Counted from the first letter of the stretch, positions 1 through 8,556 are shown. The stretch: 64,000 nt of DNA from DASVTR01 sp036382855 (GCA_036382855.1 DASVPO010000013.1:62001-126000), one strand, 5' to 3'. Translations and numbers: made by a program. The notes: generated by a model from the letters alone, not told the origin.

Positions 1-122
1 GGCGTGACGCCGCCCACCACGTTTGTCCCATACTCCACCATCTGCTTCGTATGAAACGTTCCCTCTTTGCCTGTGATTCCCTGCACGACGAGGCGCGTAT
101 TTTTATCAACGAGTACGCTCAA
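1..122 (-). CDS. sucD: Succinyl-CoA synthetase alpha subunit, N-terminal part (runs off left edge)
   Basis: The reverse strand encodes about 40 residues, beginning SVLVDKNTRLVVQGITGKEG and followed by a HTKQMVEYGTNVVGGVT stretch. This is the characteristic N-terminus of the alpha subunit, which binds CoA and carries the phosphorylated histidine further on (outside the window). The best start is TTG at 122, preceded by AGGAG at 8 nt spacing; an in-frame GTG at 143 is the alternative. SucD with SucC interconverts succinyl-CoA and succinate in the TCA cycle with nucleotide formation. Its partner sucC is not adjacent here: it ends 4.8 kb away on the same strand. Confidence 0.93.
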   Translation of the reverse strand, partial: MSVLVDKNTRLVVQGITGKEGTFHTKQMVEYGTNVVGGVT

Positions 123-314
123 AGCTTCGGACTCCTGACTCACTGTAGGTTGATGAAAGACTGCGCAGTATAACACGCGTCGCGGCCGACTACCACGTGT
201 CTGAACAACCAACGGCGGAGTGATAGCGTGTAGCGGAAATCCTTGCACACAGGCACGTGCGGGTGTATAAGCGCAGCCGTTATTCCACGTTTACTTCCGC
301 GAAAGGCTCACACC

Positions 315-668
315 ATGAAACGAATCCCGGCAGTAGTTTCCCTCTCGGTTTGCCTGTTAGCTCTCTGCGCTTTTAGCTCCGCAGGTTATGCACAGGGGAC
401 ACAGAAAAAGGAGGGCACGGTAGGCGGCACTAAGGGCAATCCGACCTGCGCCATTGACGCAGGCAACGGACACGTTGCGCACGTTAGCTGCGACAGCATC
501 AACGCCAGTTGCGACCTGAGAACGGGGACGTGCTCGGTCGGCGCTCGCGTCGGCACAGTGGTCTACCTGCGCGACAGAACGGCGGTCAAGAACCCTAACG
601 CCGCCGCGCGCACTCGCAACGTCCGACGGAGCACAAAGGCGGCGCGAACTCACAAACCGAAACATTAG
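315..668 (+). CDS. Small secreted protein of unknown function
   Basis: A 117-residue protein. The N-terminus is a clear Sec signal peptide: MKR, then a hydrophobic core rich in V, L and A, with likely cleavage after GYAQ. The mature part has three closely spaced cysteines (in HVSCDSINASCDLRTGTCSVG), which suggests disulfides outside the cytoplasm. The C-terminal 30 residues are very basic (R, K, H). ATG at 315 is preferred to the upstream in-frame ATG at 243 because the signal peptide starts there. I do not recognise a family. It stands alone, divergent from sucD. Confidence 0.6.
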   Translation: MKRIPAVVSLSVCLLALCAFSSAGYAQGTQKKEGTVGGTKGNPTCAIDAGNGHVAHVSCDSINASCDLRTGTCSVGARVGTVVYLRDRTAVKNPNAAARTRNVRRSTKAARTHKPKH

Positions 669-843
669 GCAGACGCTTGAGAGGCGGCAGGATAATTCGA
701 CTTATCAACTGCTGACGGTAAGCCTCTTGCCAACGTAAAGAGAGCGCGGCGCGTTCATCTTTCACATGACGGACGAATGTGCCGCGACTCTTTTCTGTTA
801 TTCAGCAGGCCGGGCTGCCGGCAGATGCGCGCTAAGTAGCAGC

Positions 844-1083
844 TTAGATTCGCTTGATAGCCGAGTGAAGTATTTTGGCAGCTTCAGCGGGGACTTGGAT
901 GGGAACGAAATACTTTGCCGGATAGAGATAATCTTCGCCAGTTTCATCAATGACGCGGACGTAATTGTTAACGGCGGCGCGGTCGTCCGTGAGAACAGCG
1001 TAAACCTTACGCACTTCGAGCGATTCGGGATAACCCCCGTCGTTGATGCACAGTACATATGAAGCAGCCGCAGGTTTTGACAT
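844..1083 (-). CDS. Small conserved protein, unknown function
   Basis: A 79-residue cytoplasmic protein with a well-formed core (YVLCINDGGYPESLEVRKVY, then RVIDETGEDYLYPAKYFVPI). The pattern resembles a small family seen in diverse bacteria that I recall only as hypothetical. It starts 5 nt after the stop of the upstream gene at 1089-1328, so the two are probably co-transcribed and translationally coupled. The opposite-strand frame of similar length has no protein-like pattern and was discarded. Confidence 0.7.
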   Translation of the reverse strand: MSKPAAASYVLCINDGGYPESLEVRKVYAVLTDDRAAVNNYVRVIDETGEDYLYPAKYFVPIQVPAEAAKILHSAIKRI

Positions 1084-1088
1084 ACAAG

Positions 1089-1328
1089 TTAATCCAGATA
1101 CTTTTTAATCTTCAGTTTCTTACGCCCGATACCATGCGCTTCGTACCAGTGAAGTTCGACACGATGAATTGTACCATCTTCCAGACGCACGGTAGCAATG
1201 CCTTTCAGCTTGCGCCAGCGTCCTGCGCCGAACGCTTTACGCAGTCGCTCAATCTCGCGGATACGACTGCCGACGGCAATCGTTTCTATCTCTTTGATAC
1301 CACCTATAATCTCGAAGTCTTCAACCAT
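1089..1328 (-). CDS. Small conserved protein, unknown function
   Basis: Encodes about 79 residues from ATG at 1328 (starting MVEDFEIIGGIKEIETIAVG). The frame stays open to 1424, and a longer start is possible because no strong ribosome binding site decides it. The C-terminal signature HWYEAHGIGRKKLKIKKYLD and the basic middle (GAGRWRKLKGIATVRLEDG) look like a recurring conserved hypothetical family. No membrane segment or signal peptide is seen. It lies just upstream of the gene at 844-1083 on the same strand. Confidence 0.7.
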   Translation of the reverse strand: MVEDFEIIGGIKEIETIAVGSRIREIERLRKAFGAGRWRKLKGIATVRLEDGTIHRVELHWYEAHGIGRKKLKIKKYLD

Positions 1329-1598
1329 CACTTTACTTTCGCGTGGCTGATTTAGTCGAATAATCTGCCTTACATAACTCTTGTTTGTCTCCAGTTCAAG
1401 GAATCTTTCGCCCCAACTAAACAACGTAGCGGGTAAACAGGTTATTTGCTACATCTGTTAAGTATTGCGCTGACGCTTTTTACAGAGAGTCAAACGTTAC
1501 GCGGGCGGGCGAGCCTGCGCGCCGCTCTGTTCTCTTGTTTCTAAAGCCTCTGCCGGTGCGATGTCCGCTTAATGCGCGTTCTCCCCTTCTATCTCTGC

Positions 1599-3002
1599 TT
1601 ACGCCAACTCGAATTTGTCGCCGTACTGCGGGACTTCGACGCGCCAGCCGAAGTGTTCCGCGATGTGGTCGCGCATGGCTTGCGCGGCGTCTGGTTCGCC
1701 GTGTGTGTTGAAGGTGCAGCGCGGGGGGCTTGGCATTCCTTCGAGCCAGCGCAGGACTTCTTTCCAGTCTGCGTGGGCCGAGAAGCCGCCGATGCGCTCT
1801 ATGCGACAGTTGACGGGCGTGAACTGGCCGTGGAGTTTGACTTCACGGTCGCCGTTGAGGATGCGGCGGCCGGTCGTGCCGGCGGCCTGATAGCCTACGA
1901 AGACGATGGTTGCGTTTTTGTCGGGCAGGATACGTCGCGCGTGATGCATGACGCGCCCGCCCGTCATCATTCCCGATGCGCTGATGATGATGCGTGCGCC
2001 CTCCTCGTCGTTGAGCCGCTTGGACTCTTCGCGCGATGAGGCCGTGAGCATAGAGTGTGTGCGCAGGGGGTGACGACGCTGGGCCAGGATGCTCGCGTAT
2101 TCCTCGTCCTGTTCCTCTTTGCGGTTGCTGTAGGCTTTCGTCGCGGCGGCAGCCATCGGCGAATCAACGCGCACGGGCAGGATGGGGATGCGTTTGTCTT
2201 CTTCGAGTTCGCGTATCAGGTAGATCAACTCCTGCGTGCGCCCGATGGCGAAGGCCGGAATCAGGACGGGCGCACGACGCGCGGCAGCATCGTTGATGAT
2301 GCGCGCGAGTGCGTCGGCAGGCTTTTCGGTGTCGTGCAGGCGGTCGCCGTAAGTTGATTCGACGAGCAGGTAGTCGCAGGCGGGAGGCTTCGCAGGGTCG
2401 TGTATGATTGGCTGGTCGTAGTGGCCCAGATCGCCTGAGAAGAGTATGCGTCGGCCCGCACCATCATCGCCCGCGCCCTCCACTTCCACCAACACGAGGC
2501 TTGAGCCGAGGATGTGACCGGCGATGCGGAAGCCCGCGCGAATACCGGGTGCGACATCAACAGCGCTGCCGTCGTTTGGGAGCGGCTCAATCAGCTTGAG
2601 TGCTTGATACGCGTCTTCCTCCGTGTAGAGCGGGAGCGCAGGCTGGTGTTTAGTTAGATTGTGGCGGTTGCGGTATTCGGCATCCTCTTCCTGAAGACGA
2701 CCGGCATCGGGGAGCAGTATCTTCAGGAGGTCGCTCGTGCCGCGCGAGCAGTAAACCGGGTTACTGAAGCCCTGCGCGACGAGGCGCGGCAAGTAGCCTG
2801 TGTGGTCTATGTGCGCGTGCGTGATGAGCACGGCGTCAAGCGATTGCGGGTCGAAGGGCGGCGGCTGCCAGTTGCGCTCGCGCAGTTCCTTCAAACCCTG
2901 AAACATCCCGCAGTCAACCAGTACTCGTCCCCTGTCAGCCTCAACCAAGTACTTAGAGCCTGTGACAGTCCCGACACCACCCCAGAATGAAATGGACGCC
3001 AT
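1599..3002 (-). CDS. Metallo-beta-lactamase / beta-CASP RNase-like protein
   Basis: A 467-residue protein starting MASISFWGGVGTVTGSKYLV. It has the zinc-binding HAHIDHTG motif, then a second histidine region (GHILGSSLVLVEVEG), a SGDLG aspartate motif, the beta-CASP insert (AFAIGRTQELIYLI, later ISASGMMTGGRVMHH) and the C-terminal RMMBL motif FSAHADWKEVLRW. This is the bacterial CPSF/YSH1-like group of RNA-processing nucleases, expected to cleave RNA in the cytoplasm. ATG at 3002 was chosen because the conserved fold begins there; the frame extends ten codons further upstream. The length is normal for the family. Confidence 0.93.
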   Translation of the reverse strand: MASISFWGGVGTVTGSKYLVEADRGRVLVDCGMFQGLKELRERNWQPPPFDPQSLDAVLITHAHIDHTGYLPRLVAQGFSNPVYCSRGTSDLLKILLPDAGRLQEEDAEYRNRHNLTKHQPALPLYTEEDAYQALKLIEPLPNDGSAVDVAPGIRAGFRIAGHILGSSLVLVEVEGAGDDGAGRRILFSGDLGHYDQPIIHDPAKPPACDYLLVESTYGDRLHDTEKPADALARIINDAAARRAPVLIPAFAIGRTQELIYLIRELEEDKRIPILPVRVDSPMAAAATKAYSNRKEEQDEEYASILAQRRHPLRTHSMLTASSREESKRLNDEEGARIIISASGMMTGGRVMHHARRILPDKNATIVFVGYQAAGTTGRRILNGDREVKLHGQFTPVNCRIERIGGFSAHADWKEVLRWLEGMPSPPRCTFNTHGEPDAAQAMRDHIAEHFGWRVEVPQYGDKFELA

Positions 3003-3251
3003 CCGCCATACCTCCGCCTTCAGCTTTCTCAAGATTGCACAGAGATTCTACACGCAAGCATGCGCAATCGCGAAAGTCTTGACTAACGCGGGCGAGCAAA
3101 AGCGACGCACGAGCATCGTCAAAGATGTGCGCACCCCGGAAGCATCTGTCGGAAATCGGGCGACTGCGTTATGATGTGCGAGCCGCGCGGACGTTTAAGG
3201 GAAACTTCCGCCGCGCCGTTTGGTTGAAACAGTAAAGAGGAGATTTTCAAG

Positions 3252-4175
3252 ATGAGACTGCTTCCCCCACTTCGCAGCAGGCTACTGGCCTTCGTTTTCA
3301 CCTTTACACTACTCGCGCCCTTCGCGAGCATCAGCGCCCAGCAACCGCAACAACGCAATAGGCAGTTAGAAGTGCCTACGGTCGGCTCGCCCGTGACGGC
3401 CATCACCGCGCTCAGCACGGCCATCTTCGATACGACCGCGCGACAGTTCTCCGAAGACCCATACCAGCAGTTTCGCGGCGCGCGTTATTCAAACGCAGGA
3501 CTGATTAGCGAGCGCGACGAAATCAAGCTCGGCAATCAACTCAACGTCGAAGTCGGCAAGCGCTACAAGCTCACCGCAGAAGGACAGGCCAGGGCCAACC
3601 GTATCGGGCAGCGCGTCGCACGCGCCAGCCTGCGCCCCAACATCCCTTATACCTTCCACGTCATGCACGACGAGCAAATCAATGCCTTCTCAGGCCCCGG
3701 CGGACACATCTACGTCACGGACGCTCTCATGCGTCGCGCAGACGACGACGAACTCGCCAGCGTGCTCTCGCACGAAGTCGGCCACGTCGTCGCACGACAC
3801 AGCCTCAAGACCATTCAGCAATCACAAACCCTGTCCGGCCTCGCAGACCTCTTCGGCTCCATCACGGGCGTCGCCGGAGACACCGCAGGCCAACTAGGCA
3901 AAGCCGCCGCCTCCATCGTCGCAGGCGGGCTGCTCGCCGTCCACAACCGTGAGGAAGAACGCGAAGCAGACTTCCTCGGCGTGCGCGCCATGCCCAGAGC
4001 AGGCTTTAACCCATCAGGCATGGTCACGATGTTCGAGAAGCTTCAACAACTCAGCCGTACAGACTCAAGCCTCCTCGGCTCCATCTTCAACGACCACCCC
4101 GACGTGCAGGAGCGCATTGACAACAGCCGCTACGAAATCAACCGTATGCGCAATGAACCACACGGACGGAAATAA
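3252..4175 (+). CDS. M48 family metalloprotease, exported
   Basis: A 307-residue protein with an N-terminal signal peptide (MRLLPPLRSRLLAFVFTFTL, cleavage near ISAQQ). The zinc motif HEVGH lies at about residues 174-178, within LSHEVGHVVARHS, and a downstream EREAD motif provides the third ligand. PGGHIYVTDALM before the motif is typical of BepA/YfgC-like and Oma1-like M48 enzymes, which act on envelope proteins. A purine-rich RBS (AGAGGAG) precedes the ATG. It is transcribed alone between two minus-strand genes and ends in a palindromic repeat. Confidence 0.92.
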   Translation: MRLLPPLRSRLLAFVFTFTLLAPFASISAQQPQQRNRQLEVPTVGSPVTAITALSTAIFDTTARQFSEDPYQQFRGARYSNAGLISERDEIKLGNQLNVEVGKRYKLTAEGQARANRIGQRVARASLRPNIPYTFHVMHDEQINAFSGPGGHIYVTDALMRRADDDELASVLSHEVGHVVARHSLKTIQQSQTLSGLADLFGSITGVAGDTAGQLGKAAASIVAGGLLAVHNREEEREADFLGVRAMPRAGFNPSGMVTMFEKLQQLSRTDSSLLGSIFNDHPDVQERIDNSRYEINRMRNEPHGRK

Positions 4176-4268
4176 AAGGTAAAAGGTAAAAGTTAGAGAA
4201 AGAAGAAAGGGAAGATGAGAGCCATGCTCCTTGTCTTCCCTTTTACCTTTTTACTTTTACCTTTTGCC
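4176..4268 (+). repeat. Intergenic palindrome of GGTAAAA-like words
   Basis: The space between two convergent genes is filled by a purine-rich left arm of repeated AAGGTAAAA-like words and a pyrimidine-rich right arm of TTTTACCTTTT-like words, able to fold into one long hairpin. It may serve as a bidirectional terminator. A close copy, including an inner GGGAAGATGAGAG segment, occurs at 27837-27978. Confidence 0.75.
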
Positions 4269-4754
4269 TTAAACCCGTGCGGCCTGAGTTTCAAGCTCAC
4301 GTCGCGCTGTGCGGCGCAAGCGCGGAAGGCCGAAGACGACGAGCGCGGCGGGAATGAGCAGGGCCAGATTCCTGAGTGCCGTCGTCACACCCAACTGGCT
4401 GCCGATGATGCCGCCAAAGCAGCCGCACTCAAGTCCCTCCGTATTCCCCATGCCATAACGGTAGTAGAGCGCGTAGGCTGCAAACCCTATGAGCATCACG
4501 GCCGCCCATGCGCCGCCGATGCGCGCCGTCCGCCTCCACAGCAGCAACACCACGGCCGCAACTTCCGCCATGATGACCATCACCGCCACCGTCATCGCCC
4601 AACGCTCACCAACCAGAAACGGCATGTTCGAAAAGAAGCTCTCGGCAGGGTCGTTCCTCATGTAGAGCTTTGCCCCGACCGCAAACAGAAACAGCGCCGC
4701 CAGCCCAAACCGGCTCACGTGAACCAGAATCCTCAATAATGTTTGACGACTCAT
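4269..4754 (-). CDS. MauE/DoxX-like four-helix membrane protein
   Basis: A 161-residue integral membrane protein with four hydrophobic segments and a conserved loop ECGCFGG before the third or fourth helix. This is the hallmark of MauE/DoxX-related proteins linked to thiol redox or quinone-coupled disulfide chemistry. The start is ATG at 4754 (MSRQTLLRIL); the open frame upstream only translates the neighbouring low-complexity repeat. It lies downstream of sucC on the same strand with a palindromic repeat in between, so co-transcription is possible. The exact substrate is not deducible. Confidence 0.82.
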   Translation of the reverse strand: MSRQTLLRILVHVSRFGLAALFLFAVGAKLYMRNDPAESFFSNMPFLVGERWAMTVAVMVIMAEVAAVVLLLWRRTARIGGAWAAVMLIGFAAYALYYRYGMGNTEGLECGCFGGIIGSQLGVTTALRNLALLIPAALVVFGLPRLRRTARRELETQAARV

Positions 4755-4766
4755 AAGCGAAATTGC

Positions 4767-4886
4767 GGGGAAAGGTTCAAGCGGGAAGGTAAAAGGGGAA
4801 ATGGGTAAGAGGGAAAAAGGAAGCAGGGCTTGAGTCAAGCGGATTTCCTTTTCACCGTTTCCCCTTTTACCCTTTTCCCCCTTCTT
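4767..4886 (-). repeat. Intergenic palindrome of GGGAAAAGG-like words
   Basis: A purine-rich arm (GGGGAAAGG, GGTAAAAGGGGAAA and similar words) is followed by a pyrimidine-rich arm (TTTCCCCTTTTACCC and similar) with a short centre, forming an imperfect hairpin between sucC and the MauE-like gene. It belongs to the same word family as 4176-4268 but differs in exact sequence. Confidence 0.7.
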
Positions 4887-6050
4887 CTACTGTCCGGCCA
4901 GCGAGACGACCTTTTCGGCTGCGTCCTGCATGCCTTTGGCGACTGTAAAGTTGAGTCCTGATTCGCGTATCACGCGCTGGCCCTCTTCGACGTTCGTGCC
5001 TTCGAGGCGGACGACGACGGGCACTTTGACGCCTAAGTTATTCGCCGCGCCAACCACACCGCGCGCCACCATATCGCAGCGCACGATGCCGCCGAAGATA
5101 TTAATCAACACGGCGCGCACGTTTTCGTCGGCCAGCAGGATTCTGAACGCTGCCTCGACGCGCTCCTGCGATGCGCCGCCGCCGACATCAAGAAAGTTTG
5201 CAGGCTCGCCGCCCGCGAGTTTGATAATGTCCATCGTCGCCATCGCGAGGCCAGCGCCGTTGACCATGCAGGCTATGTTGCCGTCGAGCTTGATGTAGTT
5301 GAGGTCAAACTTGGAAGCCTCAATCTCCAAGGGCTCTTCTTCGTGCAGGTCGCGCAGGTCCATAAAATCTTTATGACGGAAGAGCGCGTTGTCGTCGAAG
5401 TTGACTTTCGCGTCGAGCGCTATCAGCCGCTTGTCTTTCGTTAACAGGAAGGGGTTGATTTCCAAGAGCGATGCGTCCATCTGCTCGTAGGCGCTGTAGA
5501 GCGACTGCATAAACTTTGCAGCCTGCCCGATTAGTTCACCCGGCAGCCCAAGGCCGAAAGCGAGCTTGCGCGCCTGAAACGGGCGAAAGCCGACGGCCGG
5601 GTCAATCGTCTCCTTAAAAATCTTCTCCGGCGTGTTGGCCGCCACCTCTTCGATGTCCATCCCGCCCGCCGCCGACGCCATGAAGACGGGACGGCCGCTT
5701 GCGCGGTCGAGCACGATGCCCAGATAAAACTCCTTATCAATCGGCAGGCCCTCTTCAATCAAGAGCACGCGCACTTCCCTTCCTTCCGGCCCTGTCTGGT
5801 GCGTGACGAGGTTCATGCCGAGCATCTGCCGCGCACGCTCCTGCGCCTCGCTTGCACCCTTCGCGATTTTCACGCCGCCGCCTTTGCCGCGCCCGCCGGC
5901 ATGAATCTGCGCCTTGACTACAACAACCTCCGTGCCCAACTCCTTAGCCGCATGATAAGCCTCTTCCGAAGAGCGCACGACAATGCCGCGCGGCACGGGA
6001 ACACCGTACCTCTTCAACAGTTCTTTGCCCTGATACTCGTGAATCTTCAT
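4887..6050 (-). CDS. sucC: Succinyl-CoA synthetase beta subunit
   Basis: A 387-residue protein, the normal family length. It has the ATP-grasp N-terminus MKIHEYQGKELLKRYGVPVP, the nucleotide-binding segment VKAQIHAGGRGKGGGVK, the metal-binding LLEINPF, and the C-terminal ligase domain with DVGGGA and NIFGGIVRCD. It pairs with SucD in the TCA cycle, making ATP or GTP from succinyl-CoA. Unusually, sucD does not follow; five genes, one in opposite orientation, lie between the two. Confidence 0.98.
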   Translation of the reverse strand: MKIHEYQGKELLKRYGVPVPRGIVVRSSEEAYHAAKELGTEVVVVKAQIHAGGRGKGGGVKIAKGASEAQERARQMLGMNLVTHQTGPEGREVRVLLIEEGLPIDKEFYLGIVLDRASGRPVFMASAAGGMDIEEVAANTPEKIFKETIDPAVGFRPFQARKLAFGLGLPGELIGQAAKFMQSLYSAYEQMDASLLEINPFLLTKDKRLIALDAKVNFDDNALFRHKDFMDLRDLHEEEPLEIEASKFDLNYIKLDGNIACMVNGAGLAMATMDIIKLAGGEPANFLDVGGGASQERVEAAFRILLADENVRAVLINIFGGIVRCDMVARGVVGAANNLGVKVPVVVRLEGTNVEEGQRVIRESGLNFTVAKGMQDAAEKVVSLAGQ

Positions 6051-6264
6051 CGCAGTCCTCGCTCCGGCTAGAATCGTTCGCCTGATTTTGAGAATGAAAT
6101 CTTTCGCAGGAGTTTAGCCGCGACGGCCGCTTTGCTGCAAGCCTCGGCCACTTTCGCTATTGAAGTGAAAGCTGAAACACGTTAATTTGAAGCCGCTCGG
6201 AAAACGCGCTCGCCGTTCAGTCTTCAAGCGTTCTGCCCAGTTATGCAAGAGGAGATGATTTTCG

Positions 6265-6690
6265 ATGAAGGAAGTCACGGTCACATCGCTCGGCAACCTA
6301 CAGAACGAGGTTCGCTACGACGACTGGAAAAGCTTTCTGACCGACGAGCCAAGCGACCTGGGCGGCGACGGCCATGGCCCTGACCCTTACACCCTGCTGC
6401 TCTCCGCGCTCGGCAGTTGCATCTCCATGACCGTCACGATGTACGCACGCCGCAAAAACTGGCCGCTCGAAAAAGTCACCGTGCGACTGCGGCAGGAGCG
6501 CATCCACGCCAAAGACTGTGCCGAATGTGAAAACACGACCGATGGCTTCGTTCATCGCATCGAGCGCAGCGTCATGGTCGAAGGCAACCTGTCCGAAGAG
6601 CAACGCACACGCCTACAGGAGATAGCCCACAAATGCCCCGTGCATAAAACGCTGACTTCGGAAATCGTCATCGCGGAGATAAAAGAGTAG
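6265..6690 (+). CDS. OsmC-family peroxidase-like protein
   Basis: A 141-residue protein with the OsmC/YhfA fold. The first redox cysteine is in LLSALGSCISMTVTMYARRK and the second in IAHKCPVHKTL. Family members reduce organic hydroperoxides through this cysteine pair. An additional CAEC pair in the middle (AKDCAECENT) is seen in some YhfA-like members. AAGAGGAGATG precedes the ATG by about 9 nt. It is divergent from sucC and followed by the zinc-ribbon/TonB gene. Confidence 0.93.
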   Translation: MKEVTVTSLGNLQNEVRYDDWKSFLTDEPSDLGGDGHGPDPYTLLLSALGSCISMTVTMYARRKNWPLEKVTVRLRQERIHAKDCAECENTTDGFVHRIERSVMVEGNLSEEQRTRLQEIAHKCPVHKTLTSEIVIAEIKE

Positions 6691-6758
6691 CTGCGCTCTC
6701 ATCCTCGTCGCTTCGCGCAGGCGACTCTGAAAACCGTTTGAGGAGAACGTAAAAGATT

Positions 6759-7439
6759 ATGAACAACTGTATGAACTGCGGCGCGATGTTGCTCGAGGGG
6801 GCGGCCGTCTGTCCCGTCTGCCGCCAGCCAATCGGCCCTGCTCAGGGCGCAGGTTGGCAACCACCGGCCGCGCCGCCCGTCGCGCCTTGGCAACCGCCAG
6901 CATATTACGCCGCGCAGCACGCAGCCAGCAGCAATAAGAGTCTCAACGCCGTCTGGCTCGTCGCCATCGGCTTTCTGCTGTTAATGATAGTCGGAGGTGT
7001 TGCGGGCGCTATCGTTTACATCAAATCCCAGCGAGCGACGTTCGCGAATAATAACGGCAATCGCAACTATTCGCGTCCGGCAGCGACTCCCTACGACTCC
7101 GATTCCGCCTCGCCTCCGCCACCGACGCCGCCCGGCTCGCGCACTTCGCGCGACTCAAAACCCATCAGCGGCGGCGTCCTGAACGGCAAGGCCATCAGCC
7201 TGCCGCAGCCGCCTTATCCTGCCGTCGCCAAAGCCGCGCGTGCTTCCGGGACGGTCACTGTGCAGGTGACTGTTGACGAAAGCGGTAAGGTCACGAGCGC
7301 CCGCGCAATCTCCGGCCACCCGCTTTTACAGGCAGCAGCAGTACAGGCCGCATATCAGGCGCGCTTCAGCCCGACGATGCTTGCCGGAAAGCCGGTCAAG
7401 GTGACGGGCGTGCTGACTTATAAGTTTGAATTGGAGTAA
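6759..7439 (+). CDS. Zinc-ribbon, membrane-anchored protein with TonB C-terminal domain
   Basis: A 226-residue protein with four parts. An N-terminal zinc ribbon (CMNCGAMLL and CPVCRQPIG) is followed by a proline-rich linker, one transmembrane helix (about residues 65-88, AVWLVAIGFLLLMIVGG) and a Pro/Ser-rich stretch. A TonB C-terminal domain ends it (PPYPAVAKAARASGTVTVQV ... GKPVKVTGVLTYKFELE). The predicted topology is ribbon inside and TonB domain in the periplasm. TonB domains transmit proton-motive energy to outer-membrane transporters, but stand-alone versions like this may only bind partners. A strong terminator follows. Confidence 0.85.
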   Translation: MNNCMNCGAMLLEGAAVCPVCRQPIGPAQGAGWQPPAAPPVAPWQPPAYYAAQHAASSNKSLNAVWLVAIGFLLLMIVGGVAGAIVYIKSQRATFANNNGNRNYSRPAATPYDSDSASPPPPTPPGSRTSRDSKPISGGVLNGKAISLPQPPYPAVAKAARASGTVTVQVTVDESGKVTSARAISGHPLLQAAAVQAAYQARFSPTMLAGKPVKVTGVLTYKFELE

Positions 7440-7464
7440 CGACGAGCGTCATTATGCGTAAAGC

Positions 7465-7500
7465 AAAAGGCTTCCAACTTTTTCAAGTTGGAAGCCTTTT
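7465..7500. terminator. Perfect hairpin terminator, bidirectional
   Basis: A 16-bp perfect inverted repeat (AAAAGGCTTCCAACTT and its complement) around a TTTC loop. The A-run on one side and T-run on the other allow termination of both the plus-strand TonB-like gene and the minus-strand tRNA transcript. Confidence 0.88.
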
Positions 7501-7506
7501 GAAACT

Positions 7507-7580
7507 TCGGGACGGCGAGATTCGAACTCACGGCCTCTTCCACCCCAAGGAAGCGCGCTACCAGGCTGCGCCACGTCCCG
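7507..7580 (-). tRNA. tRNA-Pro (anticodon GGG)
   Basis: The reverse strand folds into a full cloverleaf. The acceptor stem is CGGGACG/CGTCCCG, with D-arm GCGC..GCGC, anticodon stem CTTCC/GGAAG around loop TTGGGGT (anticodon GGG), and T-arm GTGAG TTCGAAT CTCGC. The discriminator is A and CCA is not encoded. It reads the CCC and CCU proline codons. Confidence 0.96.
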
Positions 7581-7668
7581 TTTCACTGGTCTTTAGTATC
7601 TCTGGAAAACTGTTTTTGTCAAATCGCCGTGCGGCCTCGCGCGCTGCTTTAGCAAATTGCGGGCGCAG

Positions 7669-8226
7669 CTATTTCCCCTGCGGCCTGATGTCTGCCTCGC
7701 CGGCGTCGAGCGTCGAGAGCAGATCCAGCAATTGATGAGCGAGGTGGCGCACGGCTGTGCGCTGGTCCGCGGTCAGCGCGGCGCGCTCCGTCTGTAAGGC
7801 TGTCTCACGCTGCGGTCTGGGCTCTATGGCGGGCGCGCTCTCAGTCACAAAGCTTTGCGTCGCAACGGGCGCAGCAGTTGGCGGCGGCGATGCTGGCGGT
7901 GGCACGGCTTGAGGCTGCGGCGCGGTCATCTCGGAAGTGACGACCTTGAGCTTGCTCGCACCTCGTAGTTCGGCCGAAAGCTTCTTCTTCGCCCCTGCAA
8001 TCGTGTACTGGTCTTCGTAAAGCAGTTCCTTGATGCGGAGCGCCATTTCGACATCGCGCTTGCGATAGGTGCGCTGTCCGGCGCGGTTCTTCTGCGGGGC
8101 GAGCATCGGAAACTCCGATTCCCAGTAGCGCAGGACGTGCGCCTGCACGCCCGTCAACTCGCACACTTCGCCTATCTTGAAGAAGAGTTTTTCAGGGATG
8201 GCAACGGCGGCACGGTTCATAGCCAA
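7669..8226 (-). CDS. MerR-family transcriptional regulator
   Basis: A 183-185 residue protein. The N-terminal winged-helix MerR domain (FKIGEVCELTGVQAHVLRYW, then RAGQRTYRKRDVEMALRIKE) binds DNA as a dimer. The C-terminal half is a Pro/Ala-rich, low-complexity region plus a short predicted helix, without an evident effector-binding domain or metal-binding cysteines. Either TTG at 8226 (GAGG at 8 nt) or ATG at 8220 is the start. It is divergent from the aminotransferase at 8557 across a 330-bp gap, so autoregulation of that space is possible. Confidence 0.85.
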   Translation of the reverse strand: MAMNRAAVAIPEKLFFKIGEVCELTGVQAHVLRYWESEFPMLAPQKNRAGQRTYRKRDVEMALRIKELLYEDQYTIAGAKKKLSAELRGASKLKVVTSEMTAPQPQAVPPPASPPPTAAPVATQSFVTESAPAIEPRPQRETALQTERAALTADQRTAVRHLAHQLLDLLSTLDAGEADIRPQGK

Positions 8227-8556
8227 GAGAGCGACCTCGCCGGAAAAGTGTCTGTACTTTCTTTGCTGACGTTAAAAGGTAAACTACAGGGACAGCGGCA
8301 CGAGGACGTGCCAGACGCCCAACTGGCGTCATGTTACTCGCGCCCTACAACTGTGTCAATGCTTATATTTAAGCTGCCGCAGTTAAGCTAAGATGTCAGA
8401 TGCCGGAGGCGAGCCGCGCGGAGACACGGGCGCGCACTTAAAGTCATCCCTCATCCTCTTTATCCAGCGCTTACTTTTGCTTATGCCTCCGGCAGCAAGC
8501 TATAATCCGTCGTTCCTGTTCCACGCCCTTAAACTTTTGGAGGTTCAGCACAAATC
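8227..8556. other. Intergenic region between merR-like and aminotransferase genes
   Basis: 330 bp without a credible gene. The only element I can support is the sigma-70-type promoter at 8477-8506, described separately. Confidence 0.6.
8477..8506 (+). promoter_or_regulatory. Sigma-70-type promoter for the aminotransferase gene
   Basis: TTGCTT and a perfect TATAAT are separated by 18 bp. The predicted transcription start is near 8513, about 44 nt before the GTG start at 8557. Confidence 0.6.

Noticed and set aside
4215..4739. 174-codon plus-strand frame opposite the MauE-like gene
   Set aside because: The minus strand encodes a coherent four-helix protein; this frame begins inside the palindromic repeat.
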